Source: Curtobacterium sp. ER1/6 (GTDB taxonomy: Bacteria; Actinomycetota; Actinomycetes; Actinomycetales; Microbacteriaceae). From it: a stretch of 45,236 nt of DNA. The position numbers and the translations under genes are program-made. Below the pieces are notes generated by a model. That model was not told where the DNA came from. It worked only from the letters and a program-made list of their open reading frames with translations, and searched no databases. The stretch lies in the NCBI RefSeq assembly GCF_001742745.1, contig NZ_MJAK01000014.1, positions 1-45,236 of the forward strand, written 5' to 3'. Shown piece after piece: positions 16,779 to 25,616 of this stretch; the first letter of the stretch is position 1; each line of letters starts with the position of its first letter.

Positions 16779-17111
16779 ATGGACGATCCCCGTGGCGCGT
16801 TGACGACGGAGCGGCAGCGCAACGAGCGCCTGCTCGCCGACGTCGAGCGGAGCATGCGCGACGTGAGCGATGCGCGGCAGGACGCCAACTCCGACGACGA
16901 GCACGACCCGGAGGGCGCGACGCTGGCCTGGGAACGCGGGTCGCTGGGCGCGGTCCGCGACGCCGCCCGCGACCGCATCCGGATGGTCGACGCCGCGCTC
17001 GCGCGGCTCGACGCCGGCACCTACGGGCGGTGCGCCGTCGGCGGTGAACCGATCCCCGAGGCCCGCCTGGCCGCCGTCCCGTGGGCGGCGACCTGCGTCG
17101 CCCACGCCTGA
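16779..17111 (+). CDS. TraR/DksA-like protein with incomplete zinc finger
   Basis: 110 residues from ATG. The N-terminal coiled coil (TERQRNERLLADVERSMRDV) is followed by a DksA/TraR C-terminal region RLDAGTYGRCAVGGEPIPEA, then RLAAVPWAATCVAHA. In the family four cysteines (CxxC and CxxC) hold zinc. Here only the first of each pair remains (RCAVG, TCVAH), so zinc binding is doubtful or uses other ligands. The family binds the RNA polymerase secondary channel. It is divergent from the LLM gene with 72 bases between. The 237 bases that follow hold only a half-copy of the GGACGGGAGGCGCGG repeat. Confidence 0.82.
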   Translation: MDDPRGALTTERQRNERLLADVERSMRDVSDARQDANSDDEHDPEGATLAWERGSLGAVRDAARDRIRMVDAALARLDAGTYGRCAVGGEPIPEARLAAVPWAATCVAHA

Positions 17112-17348
17112 CGCGCCTCCCGACCGACGGGTCTGCCGGGTGCGGCGTCGCTGCCGCGCGCGACGGGCCCGTCTGCATGGGACACCGCGGGGCGCCTGAG
17201 ACGCCGCCGCTTCCGGGACCGTCTCGGTGGGGCCGCGGTGTCTCGACAGGACGGCGGACGGGAGGCGCGGCAGGCGCCCGCCCCGCCGCTCACGTGGCGT
17301 GGACCGGTTGCGCCGCCGTTTCCCAGCCGCGCGCCCTACGGTGCCGAC

Positions 17349-17816
17349 ATGGACGACACCCACGAGCGACCCGACGCGGTCGTGCGTGCCGACACCGAGG
17401 CCCCCGGAACCGACGGCGAGGACCGCTCCCAGCGCTTCCGCTGGTTCCGCCGCATGCGTGCGTGGATCCACGCGCGTCCGGGCTGGCACCTGTTCTACAA
17501 GGTGCTCGTCGGCATCGTCGGCGGGCTCGTCGTGGTCATCGGGCTGATCCTCGTGCCGCTGCCCGGGCCCGGGTGGCTGGTGGTGTTCATCGGGCTGACG
17601 ATCCTCGCGAGCGAGTTCCACTTCTTCCACCGGATCATCACGTGGCTCCGCGCGCAGCTGCACCGCTTCTGGGACTGGGCGAAGCGTCACGGCCCGCAGT
17701 GGCTGCGGAAGGCGGCCGACCGCGGGAAGGCCGACGTGGACGCCGCGCACGCCGATGCGCACCGCAGCACCGGGGTGCGTGCACAGCGCCCCAACCGGGC
17801 ACGACCCGGGCACTGA
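17349..17816 (+). CDS. PGPGW-family membrane protein (TIGR02611-like)
   Basis: 155 residues from ATG 17349. Two membrane segments flank the signature turn: VLVGIVGGLVVVIGLILVPL, PGPGW, then LVVFIGLTILASEFHFF. The N-terminus is acidic and the C-terminus basic and helical (RAQLHRFWDWAKRHGPQWLR). This is the layout of the TIGR02611 family of small actinobacterial inner-membrane proteins, function unknown. A longer frame from 17238 exists, but the segment between is repeat-containing intergenic sequence. Confidence 0.85.
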   Translation: MDDTHERPDAVVRADTEAPGTDGEDRSQRFRWFRRMRAWIHARPGWHLFYKVLVGIVGGLVVVIGLILVPLPGPGWLVVFIGLTILASEFHFFHRIITWLRAQLHRFWDWAKRHGPQWLRKAADRGKADVDAAHADAHRSTGVRAQRPNRARPGH

Positions 17817-17829
17817 CCCTCGCGCAGCG

Positions 17830-19080
17830 CTACTCCGCGACGGTCCGGACGGAGCCGGTCGCGGTCCGCTCGACCGCCTCGGCGGCGCGCTCCTCGACCG
17901 CTGCAGCGTCGCGTGCGACGAGCTGCAGCACCAGCGCGATCGCCGCCGCGAGGACGATGAACGCGCCGTAGCCGGCGAGTACCGGCACGAAGCCGAAGGC
18001 CGGTTCAACGAGCCCCGCCACGACGGCCGGGACGCCGAACGCCAGGTAGCTGACGACGTAGACCGACGACAGCAGCCCCGCGCGGTGGGTCGGCGCCGCC
18101 GTGGCGAGCAGCATCCGCAGGGGCGCCTGGAACCCGGCGCCGAAGCCGACCCCGGCGATGGCGCTGCCGACGACGAGCCCGGGCAGCGAGTGCGCGAACA
18201 CGAACGACACGGTCACGACCGGTCCGACGATCAGCGCAACGAGTCCGAGGAACAGGCTCCGACGCGTGTCGAGGCGCTGGATCGCGAGCCCGGTGAGGCC
18301 ACCGACCCCGGTGACGACCGCGATCAGGGCACCGGCCGCGAAGTGGTCGTGGATGCCGAACACGGCACCGAGCGCCGACGGGACGAGCGACAGGAAGAGC
18401 CCACCGAGCGCCCAGCTGGCGACGAGTGCGCCGGCGACTCCGCGGAAGAGCGTCTGCGAGGCCCGTGGGACGGACACCGTCGGGCGTAGGGAACGGAGCG
18501 CGCCGGGCCGTCGGGTGACCCGCTCGGGCACGACGAACAGCGCGGCGACGAGCAGCAGGAGGAGTGCGCCGAAGAGCACGTAGACGAGCTGCTCCGGTGC
18601 CGGCCCCCACTCGACCAGCGCGCCGCTCGACACGGCGCCGGTCGCCAGGGCGAAGGGCGGGACGGCGCCGTTCAGCACGCCCGCGAGCGACGGGTGGCGC
18701 TCGAGCGAGTTGTCGATGAGCGCCGCGCCGAGGGCACCGATGAGCAGTCCGACGGCGACTCCCTGCACGATCCGGTCGACGACGAGCGCGACGAACCCGT
18801 CCGCTCCGGTGAAGAGCGCGAGCGAGACCACGAGCAACAGGCCCCCGGCGACGAGGACGGGCTTCCGGCCGACGTGGTCGGACAGCCGGCCGGCCACGAG
18901 CATGGTGACGAGGAGCCCCGCGACGTAGATCGCGAACACCGCCGTCAGCATGAGCGGGGTCAGCTGCCACTCCGCGGCGTAGACGGGGTAGATCGGCGAG
19001 GGCACCGAGGACGAGGCCATCGCGACGAAGAGCATGGCGGCGAGGATCCAGAACCCCGCGACTCCGCGTGCTGACTGCAT
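17830..19080 (-). CDS. MFS transporter
   Basis: 416 residues with twelve predicted membrane helices. The motif A loop GRLSDHVGRKPVLVAGG follows helix 2, and the family hallmark for drug-type MFS proteins is visible in AIAGVGFGAGFQAPLRMLL. ATG 19080 is chosen over upstream codons because GGAAGG precedes it and the first helix follows at once (GFWILAAMLFVAMASSSVPS). It is a proton-coupled exporter by family, substrate unknown. It is divergent from an ArsR-type regulator across 106 bases that hold two inverted repeats, so it is probably that regulator's target. Confidence 0.9.
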   Translation of the reverse strand: MQSARGVAGFWILAAMLFVAMASSSVPSPIYPVYAAEWQLTPLMLTAVFAIYVAGLLVTMLVAGRLSDHVGRKPVLVAGGLLLVVSLALFTGADGFVALVVDRIVQGVAVGLLIGALGAALIDNSLERHPSLAGVLNGAVPPFALATGAVSSGALVEWGPAPEQLVYVLFGALLLLLVAALFVVPERVTRRPGALRSLRPTVSVPRASQTLFRGVAGALVASWALGGLFLSLVPSALGAVFGIHDHFAAGALIAVVTGVGGLTGLAIQRLDTRRSLFLGLVALIVGPVVTVSFVFAHSLPGLVVGSAIAGVGFGAGFQAPLRMLLATAAPTHRAGLLSSVYVVSYLAFGVPAVVAGLVEPAFGFVPVLAGYGAFIVLAAAIALVLQLVARDAAAVEERAAEAVERTATGSVRTVAE

Positions 19081-19104
19081 GGTGGCACCTTCCCGTCCGA
19101 CGAG

Positions 19105-19132
19105 CTGCTGTACGAGAGCATTCGTACAGCAG
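19105..19132. promoter_or_regulatory. Inverted-repeat operator, MFS side
   Basis: Perfect 11-base inverted repeat CTGCTGTACGA / TCGTACAGCAG with a 6-base spacer, 25 bases before the MFS start. It contains the TACGA/TCGTA half-sites also found in the next repeat. Probably bound by the ArsR-type protein encoded at 19187. Confidence 0.7.
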
Positions 19133-19139
19133 TTCCGCA

Positions 19140-19157
19140 GTACGACGCAAGTCGTAC
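19140..19157. promoter_or_regulatory. Inverted-repeat operator, regulator side
   Basis: Perfect 7-base inverted repeat GTACGAC-gcaa-GTCGTAC, 30 bases before the regulator start. It shares the TACGA half-site with the larger repeat at 19105, which suggests one protein binds both and autoregulates. Confidence 0.65.
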
Positions 19158-19186
19158 ATGACCGGAACGGTGCTACCGTCTCGGGC

Positions 19187-19552
19187 ATGCCCGCGAACGT
19201 CGACGCCCCGGAACGGCTGCCCCAACCCGCCGTCGCCGAGCTGGACCTGCCCGTCGTGCTCGATGCGCTGAGCGACCCGATCCGCCTCGCGATCCTGCAC
19301 CGCTACCTGGTGGACGCCGCCGGCGGGGTCCGGAGCTGCGGGTGGGTCGGCATCGACCGCCCGAAGTCCACGCTCACCCACCACTTCCGCGTGCTCCGCG
19401 AGGCCGGGCTGCTCGAGCAGCACCAGGAGGGGCTGACCCGCTCGAGCCGCGTGCGCGTCGAGGACGTGCAGCAGCGGTTCCCCGGGCTCCTCGACCTGGT
19501 CGCGGCGTGGCAGGTGCCGGCCGCGATCATGCGCGAGGCGGTCCCCGCGTGA
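19187..19552 (+). CDS. ArsR-type winged-helix transcriptional regulator
   Basis: 121 residues. The order is ELDLPVVLDALSDPIRLAIL (first helices), a GIDRPKSTLTHHFRVLREAG recognition helix, and a wing with GLTRSSRVR, then a C-terminal helix. It has no cysteine metal site of the SmtB type; the single Cys is in SCGW. The spacing fits ArsR-family repressors that sense small molecules. It overlaps the following methyltransferase gene by 4 bases (GTGA), and its own promoter shares operators with the divergent MFS gene. Confidence 0.88.
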   Translation: MPANVDAPERLPQPAVAELDLPVVLDALSDPIRLAILHRYLVDAAGGVRSCGWVGIDRPKSTLTHHFRVLREAGLLEQHQEGLTRSSRVRVEDVQQRFPGLLDLVAAWQVPAAIMREAVPA

Positions 19553-21138
19553 GCGTCGCCCACGCCCTGCCCACGATCGTCGCCGAACCGGCGGTGACGA
19601 CGGCGCTCGCCGCGGACCTCGACGCCGCCGGCTTCACCGTGGACCGCATCGACGGGCTCTGGGGCACCGAGGCCGCCGCGTCGCTGCACCGCGGCTCGCG
19701 GGTGGCCGCGCTCCGTGCCCTCGCCGCGCGGGAGACCACGCCGCTGACGACCCTCGCGACGCTGTTCGTGCTCGGGTTGCCCGTCGACCGCGCTGACGCC
19801 GAGCGGGCGTTCCCGTCCGCGGGGCTCGACGCGGTGCTCGCCGCCGGCCTGCTCCGGATCGACGAGGACCGCGACGACACCGGCCTGCCCGACGCCGACC
19901 ACGTCCTGGTGCACCCGACGGTCGACCTGCGGCCCTACGCGTTCGTCGACGACCTCGGCGCCGGCAGCTGGTGGATCGTGTCGGACCTCGGGGAGCTCGC
20001 GCTCGGGACCGCGCTCGGCGAGGAGCACGTGCTCGGCATCGGCGGTGCCTCGACCACGCTGTCCGGGCTGCAGGTCCCCGTGCCCGTCCGCCGGGTGCTG
20101 GACCTCGGCACCGGGTGCGGCATCCAGGCCATGCACGCCCGACGCTTCGCGGACGAGGTCGTCGCCACCGACATCTCCCGCCGTGCCCTCGACATCGCCC
20201 GCTTCAACACGCAGCTGAACGGCATCGACGGCATCGAGTTCCGGCTCGGCTCGCTCTACGAGCCGGTGGCAGGGGAGCGGTTCGACCGGATCGTGTCGAA
20301 CCCACCGTTCGTCATCACCCCGCGGCGCGAGGGCGTGCCCGCGTACGAGTACCGCGACGGCGGGATGGTCGGGGACGCACTCGTCGAGACGGTCCTGCAC
20401 GGCCTGGCCGACCACCTCGAGCCCGGCGGGACCGCGCAGCTGCTCGGCAACTGGGAGTACCACTGGGGCGTCGACGGCCTCGACCGCGTGCGCTCCTGGT
20501 TCGACGACGCGGACGGCCTGGACACCTGGGTCGTCGAGCGGGAGCGCGAGGACCCGCCCGCCTACGCCGAGACCTGGATCCGGGACGGCGGGACGAAGCC
20601 GGGCACGGCCGAGTTCGACACGCTCGTCGACGCCTGGCTCGACGACTTCGCCACGCGGCGCGTGACCGGGGTCGGCTTCGGCTACGTCGTGGTGCGCGCA
20701 CGGACGGGAGGCGCGGCCGGCCTCCGTCGCGTCGAGCGCGTCCCCGAGGCGCTCGGGTCCAACCCCGCGGGGCTCGGCGCGACGGTCGCCCGGGTGCTGG
20801 ACGCTGCCGAGTGGCTCGCGTCGCACGACGACACCGCGCTCGCCGCCGCACACCTGCGGGTCGCTGGCGACGTCACCGAGGAGCGCCACTACTGGCCCGG
20901 CAACGACGACCCGACGGTGATGACGCTGGTGCAGGGCGGCGGCTTCGGTCGACGGGTCGACGCGGACACGGCGCTCGCCGCGTTCGTCGGGGCCTGCGAC
21001 GGGGAGCTCTCGGTCGCCGCGATCGTCGGGGCGATCGCGCAGATCACCGGGGTCGACGAGGACGCGCTGACGGCCGACCTGCTGCCGCGGGTGCGGGACC
21101 TGGTGCTGGACGGACTGCTGCTCGCACCGACGTCGTGA
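19549..21138 (+). CDS. SAM-dependent methyltransferase (HemK/small-MTase type)
   Basis: 529 residues from GTG overlapping the regulator stop. An N-terminal helical domain (~1-170) precedes a Rossmann methyltransferase with motif I VRRVLDLGTGCGIQAMH, VVATDISRRALDIARFN, and the NPPF catalytic motif in RIVSNPPFVITPRREG, followed by a ~200-residue C-terminal domain. The NPPF motif is typical of enzymes that methylate amide or exocyclic amino nitrogens (protein glutamine, rRNA guanine or adenine). Actinobacterial proteins of this length are conserved but uncharacterised. The family repeat core CGGACGGGAGGCGCGG occurs inside it at 20701-20716, encoding part of a surface-type linker. Confidence 0.87.
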   Translation: MSVAHALPTIVAEPAVTTALAADLDAAGFTVDRIDGLWGTEAAASLHRGSRVAALRALAARETTPLTTLATLFVLGLPVDRADAERAFPSAGLDAVLAAGLLRIDEDRDDTGLPDADHVLVHPTVDLRPYAFVDDLGAGSWWIVSDLGELALGTALGEEHVLGIGGASTTLSGLQVPVPVRRVLDLGTGCGIQAMHARRFADEVVATDISRRALDIARFNTQLNGIDGIEFRLGSLYEPVAGERFDRIVSNPPFVITPRREGVPAYEYRDGGMVGDALVETVLHGLADHLEPGGTAQLLGNWEYHWGVDGLDRVRSWFDDADGLDTWVVEREREDPPAYAETWIRDGGTKPGTAEFDTLVDAWLDDFATRRVTGVGFGYVVVRARTGGAAGLRRVERVPEALGSNPAGLGATVARVLDAAEWLASHDDTALAAAHLRVAGDVTEERHYWPGNDDPTVMTLVQGGGFGRRVDADTALAAFVGACDGELSVAAIVGAIAQITGVDEDALTADLLPRVRDLVLDGLLLAPTS

Positions 21139-21169
21139 GGCGAGCCGCGCCTCCCGTCCGTCGCCCACT

Positions 21170-21241
21170 CGCAAGACGCAACGTCGGCGGTTGCTCGCAG
21201 CGCTGTACCGCTGCGAGCAACCGCCACAGTTGCGTCTTGCG
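21170..21241. terminator. 72-bp two-part hairpin between convergent genes
   Basis: Outer arms of 13 bases (CGCAAGACGCAAC / GTTGCGTCTTGCG), 4-base internal loops, and inner arms of 16 bases (GCGGTTGCTCGCAGCG and its complement) around a 6-base loop. All paired bases match. It lies between the convergent methyltransferase and epimerase genes, so it can serve as a bidirectional terminator. Just before it, at 21145-21160, is a right half-arm of the GGACGGGAGG repeat family. Confidence 0.75.
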
Positions 21242-21253
21242 GAGGGACGGCGG

Positions 21254-22120
21254 TCAGGACGTGCGGTGGTTCCGCCACGTGTGCTCGGGGGCGTAGCCCA
21301 GGAGCTCGCGGGCCTTGTCGGACGACAGGAGCGAGCTCGTGCCGTCGATGTCCGTGCGCCGCTCGATGTCCGGCACGAAGCGCTCGACGAGCTCGATCGT
21401 CGGGGTGTCCATCACGGTGTCCGGGCTCGCGATGACGAAGGCCTCGAACCCGGTGAGGTCGGCCTCGAGCGCCTTCCGCACGGCCTGGGCGCCGTCGCGG
21501 GAGTCGATGTACGACCACAGGTTGAACGTCTTGGCCTCGGAGGAGGCGTCCCACGGGAACGACGGGTAGTCGGTCTCGTCCATGACGTTCGAGAACCGGA
21601 GACCGATCATCTTCAGCTCCGGGTCCCAGCGCGTGAAGTGGCGGGCCATCTCCTCCTCGACGGCCTTGCCGAGGGAGTACGACGACTGCGGCCGGACGGG
21701 GAACTCCTCGTCGACGGGCAGGTAGGGCGGGTGGTGCTCGCCCATCGGGATGCCGAGCAGGGTCTCGCTCGACGCCCAGACCACGTTCCTGATCCCCGCC
21801 ACGCGGGCAGCGTGGAAGACGTTGATCGACGCGGTGACGTTGTTCGTGATGAGCGCCACGTCCGGCACCTGGCCGGGGGCGGGAACGGCGGCGAGGTGCA
21901 CGACGGCGTCGATCGCGTCGTAGCGGTCGTCGATGCCGGTCAGCGAGCCGAGCACCTGGCCGTAGTCGCTCAGGTCGACGCGCACGAAGGGCACCCGCTC
22001 CGGCTTGTCCGGCGACGGCACGCGGTCGAGCAGGACCACGTCGTACCCGTGCTCGTCGAGGTCGCGGACGACCGCCCGACCGAGCTTGCCGCTGCCACCG
22101 GTCACCACAACACGCGTCAT
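21254..22120 (-). CDS. NAD-dependent epimerase/dehydratase family protein
   Basis: 288 residues. Extended short-chain dehydrogenase: the NAD loop VVVTGGSGKLGRAVV is at the N-terminus, VVHLAAVPAPGQ follows, Ser is in WASSETLLG, and the catalytic pair is in SSYSLGKAVEEE (YxxxK). It probably acts on a nucleotide sugar or similar substrate in the cytosol. ATG 22120 is chosen because the Rossmann strand begins there. It points away from the TetR gene, separated by 34 bases downstream of the TetR stop, and could share its transcript. Confidence 0.88.
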   Translation of the reverse strand: MTRVVVTGGSGKLGRAVVRDLDEHGYDVVLLDRVPSPDKPERVPFVRVDLSDYGQVLGSLTGIDDRYDAIDAVVHLAAVPAPGQVPDVALITNNVTASINVFHAARVAGIRNVVWASSETLLGIPMGEHHPPYLPVDEEFPVRPQSSYSLGKAVEEEMARHFTRWDPELKMIGLRFSNVMDETDYPSFPWDASSEAKTFNLWSYIDSRDGAQAVRKALEADLTGFEAFVIASPDTVMDTPTIELVERFVPDIERRTDIDGTSSLLSSDKARELLGYAPEHTWRNHRTS

Positions 22121-22234
22121 CGCGTCACTCCACATCGTCGTCGGACGGCCTGGTCGGCCGGGTCCCATCCTGCCGCGCGACGCTCGGAGGGGACCAGGCA
22201 CTGGCGGTACCTGTCCGGCGGGCGCGTCGGAGTG

Positions 22235-22840
22235 TCAGGAGGGCGCGGGCGCCGTCGTGCTCGACGCGCGGGCGATGGCGAGCTGGGCCACGAGTTCGAC
22301 GTGTTCGGCCATGTCGCGGGACGGGTCGTACAGCCACTGGATCTGCATGCCGTCGGAGATCGCCAGGAGCACGCTCGTGAGCTGCTCGACGTCGACGTCG
22401 GGACGCAGGCGGCCGTCCTCCTGCATGACCCGGAAATCCGCCGCGAGGTTCCGGCGGGAGCTGGCGTAGCGCTCCCGGAAGTACTCGTGGGCGGGGTGCT
22501 CGGGGTCGGTCGCGGCTGCGGCGGACAGGTTCACGAACATCTGCACGAGGCCGGGGACCTCGGCGTTGTGCCGCACGATGGCGGCGAGGAGCTCCGCCGG
22601 GTCCGCGGCGTCCCACTCCGTCGTGTTGTCGATCTCGTCGCGGCGACGGAGGACCTCGACCCACAGGTCGTCCTTCGAGTCGAAGTAGTGCAGGAGCCCG
22701 GCCTGGGTCAGTCCGACCGCGTCGGCGATGTCCTTGATGCTCGTCCGACGGAAGCCCTGGCGGGCGACGAGGTCGAGCGCCACCGTGAGGATCTCCTCGC
22801 GCTTCGCGATGCCCTTCGCGTACGAACCCCGTCGTGTCAT
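22235..22840 (-). CDS. TetR-family transcriptional regulator
   Basis: 201 residues. The N-terminal TetR helix-turn-helix is complete: KREEILTVALDLVARQGFRR, TSIKDIADAVGLTQAGLLHYF then DSKDDLWVEVL. The ligand-binding half is all-helical. It is divergent from the GH3 beta-glucosidase with a 7-base inverted repeat in the 140-base gap, so it probably represses that gene and itself in the absence of a sugar-derived inducer. That link is inferred from position. Confidence 0.9.
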   Translation of the reverse strand: MTRRGSYAKGIAKREEILTVALDLVARQGFRRTSIKDIADAVGLTQAGLLHYFDSKDDLWVEVLRRRDEIDNTTEWDAADPAELLAAIVRHNAEVPGLVQMFVNLSAAAATDPEHPAHEYFRERYASSRRNLAADFRVMQEDGRLRPDVDVEQLTSVLLAISDGMQIQWLYDPSRDMAEHVELVAQLAIARASSTTAPAPS

Positions 22841-22873
22841 GGCGCGAGCGTACCGCCCTGTCTGTCGGCGAAG

Positions 22874-22894
22874 AAACCTACCTCCGATAGGTTT
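22874..22894. promoter_or_regulatory. Putative TetR operator
   Basis: Inverted repeat AAACCTA-cctccga-TAGGTTT in the gap between the divergent tetR and GH3 genes. It is AT-richer than its surroundings and probably overlaps the promoter of one or both genes. Confidence 0.6.
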
Positions 22895-22980
22895 TGCCTG
22901 CTACGCTGACGCCAGCCGCCGACGATGGCGCGCGGAGGTCATGCCCCGGCGCCCGTCGCACAACGAAGGGACCGACCATC

Positions 22981-25464
22981 GTGACCACCGTGGACGACAC
23001 CACCCGCGCCTCCCGGCCGACCGCCGCGCCGCTGACCGAGCGCATCGAGGCGCTCCTCGCGCAGCTGACGACCGAGGAGAAGGTCCAGCTGCTGACCGGC
23101 CGTGACTTCTGGACGACCTGGCCGATCGAGAAGATCGGGCTGCGCCGCATCCTCATGTCCGACGGCCCGTCGGGTGTCCGCGGCGAGGTGTGGGACGAGC
23201 GCGACCCCTCGCTCAACCTGCCGTCCGCGACGGCCCTGTCCGCCAGTTGGGACCGCGCGATCGCGAAGCGCTACGGCGCCGCCGCCGCGGTCGAGGCCCG
23301 TCGGAAGGGCGTCGACGTCGTGCTCGGCCCGACCATCAACCTGCACCGCTCGCCGCTCGGCGGCCGCCACTTCGAGGCGTTCAGCGAGGACCCGGTGCTC
23401 ACCGGCGACCTCGCGGCGTCCTACGTCGCGGGCGTGCAGGAGAACGGCGTCGCCGCGACCCCGAAGCACTACATCGCGAACGACTACGAGACCGACCGCT
23501 TCACCGCCTCGACCGAGGTGTCCGACCGTGCGCTCCGCGAGCTGTACCTGCTCGCGTTCGAGAAGGCCGTGACCGAGGCGCACGCCTGGGCGGTCATGTC
23601 GTCGTACAACGCGATCAACGGCGTCACCGCGTCGGAGAACGACCTGCTCGAGACCCCGCTGAACTCCGAGTGGGGCTTCGACGGCATCGTCGTGTCGGAC
23701 TGGACCGGCGTGCGCTCGGTCGACTCGGCGAAGGCGTCGCAGGACGTCGCCATGCCCGGGCCGAACCCGTGGTGGAGCGAGGGCCCGCTGCTGGCGGCGG
23801 TCGAGTCGGGCGAGGTCCCGGTGGAGGCGATCGACCGGAAGGTGCGCCGCGTCCTGACGCTGGCGGCCCGCGTCGGCGCGCTCGAGGGCTTCGAGCCGGT
23901 CGCCGCGCAGCCCGTGCACGTCGAGGACGGCGTCGCGTTCGTCCGCGAGGCCGAGGCCGAGGGCACCGTCCTCGTCCGCAACACCGGAGCGCTGCCGATC
24001 GACGCCGGCGCCGTGTCGCGGATCGCACTCGTCGGGCACAACGCCGACCAGGCCCGCTCCCAGGGCGGCGGTTCGGCGACCGTGGTCCCGGAGCACGTGG
24101 TCACGCCGATCGAGGGCATCCGCGCCGCGTTCCCCGGCGCGACCGTCGACTACGCCATCGGCGCGGTGGTGCAGGAGGGCATCGCGGAGTTCCCGCTGTC
24201 GGCCATCACGAACCCGTCCACCGGCGAGCCGGGCGCGCGGGTCGCCTTCGTCAAGGGCGGCGAGGAGCTGTACGTCGAGGACCGTCGCGCCACCGCGCTG
24301 TTCTGGTTCGGCGGCGACGCCCCGACCCGTGAGGCCGACCGGCTCGACATCACCACCACGTACACCGCCGAGACCACCGGCACGGTGCGCATCGGCATCG
24401 GTGCCGCGGGGCACTCGCGCCTGTGGATCGACGGCGAGCTCCTGCTCGACGAGACGGTGCCGTACGAGGGCGACCAGCTCGGCGCCGCGTTCCTCAACCC
24501 GCCCGCGCGCTCGGTGCCGGTGTCGGTCGAGGCTGGCCAGCAGGTCGCGATCCGCATCGAGTACGACATCGTGCAGGACGAGGCGCTCGGCGGGGTGCTC
24601 GCGTACCAGTTCGGCACCGAGCCGAGCGACGAGGACCCGGCGACGCTCATCGACGCGGCCGTGGCCACCGCCACCGGCGCGGACGTCGCGATCGTCGTGG
24701 TCGGGACGAACAGCAAGGTGGAGTCCGAGGGGTACGACCGCTCGTCGCTCGCGCTGCCCGGGCACCAGGACGACCTGGTGCGCGCCGTCGCCGCGGCGAA
24801 CCCGAACACCGTCGTGGTGGTCAACTCCGGGTCGCCGGTCGAGATGCCGTGGCGGGACGACGTCGCCGCGGTGCTGCTGACCTGGTTCGGCGGGCAGGAG
24901 TACGGCAACGCCCTCGCCGACGTGCTGACCGGTGCCGCCGAGCCCGGCGGGCGCCTGCCCACCACCTGGCCGGCGACGATGGCCGACGTCCCGGTGCTCG
25001 ACGTGACCCCGGTGGACGGCAAGGTCGCGTACGACGAGGGCGTGCACGTCGGCTACCGGGCCTGGCTCCGCGCCGGCACCGAGCCCGCGTACCCGTTCGG
25101 CCACGGCCTCGGCTACACAACCTGGACGATCGACGGGGTCTCGGCCTCGCCGACCGTGACCGAGGGGGACGCCGCGATCGTGACCGCGACGGTCGCGAAC
25201 ACGGGGGACCGCGCCGGCAAGCACGTCGTGCAGGTCTACGCCTCGCGTGCGGAGTCCGTGGTGGACCGGCCGGTGCGGTGGCTCGTGGGCTTCGCGCCCG
25301 TGCGGCTCGGTGCCGGCGAGTCGACCGAGGTCTCGATCGAGGTGCCGGCACGGGCGTTCGCGCACTGGGACGGCGCCTGGCGGTACGAGTCCGGCACCTT
25401 CGAGCTCCACGTCGGGGCGTCGGTGACGGACATCGTCGGTTCGACTCCCCTCGAACTGGAGTGA
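22981..25464 (+). CDS. Glycoside hydrolase family 3 beta-glucosidase with PA14 insert
   Basis: 827 residues, GTG start, no signal peptide, so cytosolic. Order: GH3 N-terminal TIM barrel (~15-300) with LMSDGPSGVRGE, the substrate-binding GRHFEAFSEDP and KHYIAN, and the nucleophile Asp240 in GIVVSDWTGVRS; GH3 C-terminal alpha/beta domain; a PA14 sugar-binding insert (~435-555, ATALFWFGGDAP to GELLLDETV); the rest of the C-domain with VESEGYDRSSLALPGHQ (acid/base region); and a fibronectin-III-like end (GKHVVQVYASRAESVVDRPV). Such enzymes split beta-glucosides taken up from plant material. Probably controlled by the divergent TetR protein. Confidence 0.94.
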   Translation: MTTVDDTTRASRPTAAPLTERIEALLAQLTTEEKVQLLTGRDFWTTWPIEKIGLRRILMSDGPSGVRGEVWDERDPSLNLPSATALSASWDRAIAKRYGAAAAVEARRKGVDVVLGPTINLHRSPLGGRHFEAFSEDPVLTGDLAASYVAGVQENGVAATPKHYIANDYETDRFTASTEVSDRALRELYLLAFEKAVTEAHAWAVMSSYNAINGVTASENDLLETPLNSEWGFDGIVVSDWTGVRSVDSAKASQDVAMPGPNPWWSEGPLLAAVESGEVPVEAIDRKVRRVLTLAARVGALEGFEPVAAQPVHVEDGVAFVREAEAEGTVLVRNTGALPIDAGAVSRIALVGHNADQARSQGGGSATVVPEHVVTPIEGIRAAFPGATVDYAIGAVVQEGIAEFPLSAITNPSTGEPGARVAFVKGGEELYVEDRRATALFWFGGDAPTREADRLDITTTYTAETTGTVRIGIGAAGHSRLWIDGELLLDETVPYEGDQLGAAFLNPPARSVPVSVEAGQQVAIRIEYDIVQDEALGGVLAYQFGTEPSDEDPATLIDAAVATATGADVAIVVVGTNSKVESEGYDRSSLALPGHQDDLVRAVAAANPNTVVVVNSGSPVEMPWRDDVAAVLLTWFGGQEYGNALADVLTGAAEPGGRLPTTWPATMADVPVLDVTPVDGKVAYDEGVHVGYRAWLRAGTEPAYPFGHGLGYTTWTIDGVSASPTVTEGDAAIVTATVANTGDRAGKHVVQVYASRAESVVDRPVRWLVGFAPVRLGAGESTEVSIEVPARAFAHWDGAWRYESGTFELHVGASVTDIVGSTPLELE

Positions 25465-25616
25465 TCCGGTTTCCGCGCACGAAGGGTTTCGTTCAGTACC
25501 ATTGCTGTGCGCCTGACGGCTGGTTACCGTCGGCGCGCGCATCATCGAGGGATCGTCGTGCGTGCGAAGTGGCCTCCTGATCCGGTCGCGGAGCCCCTTC
25601 GGTCCTGATGCGTCCA

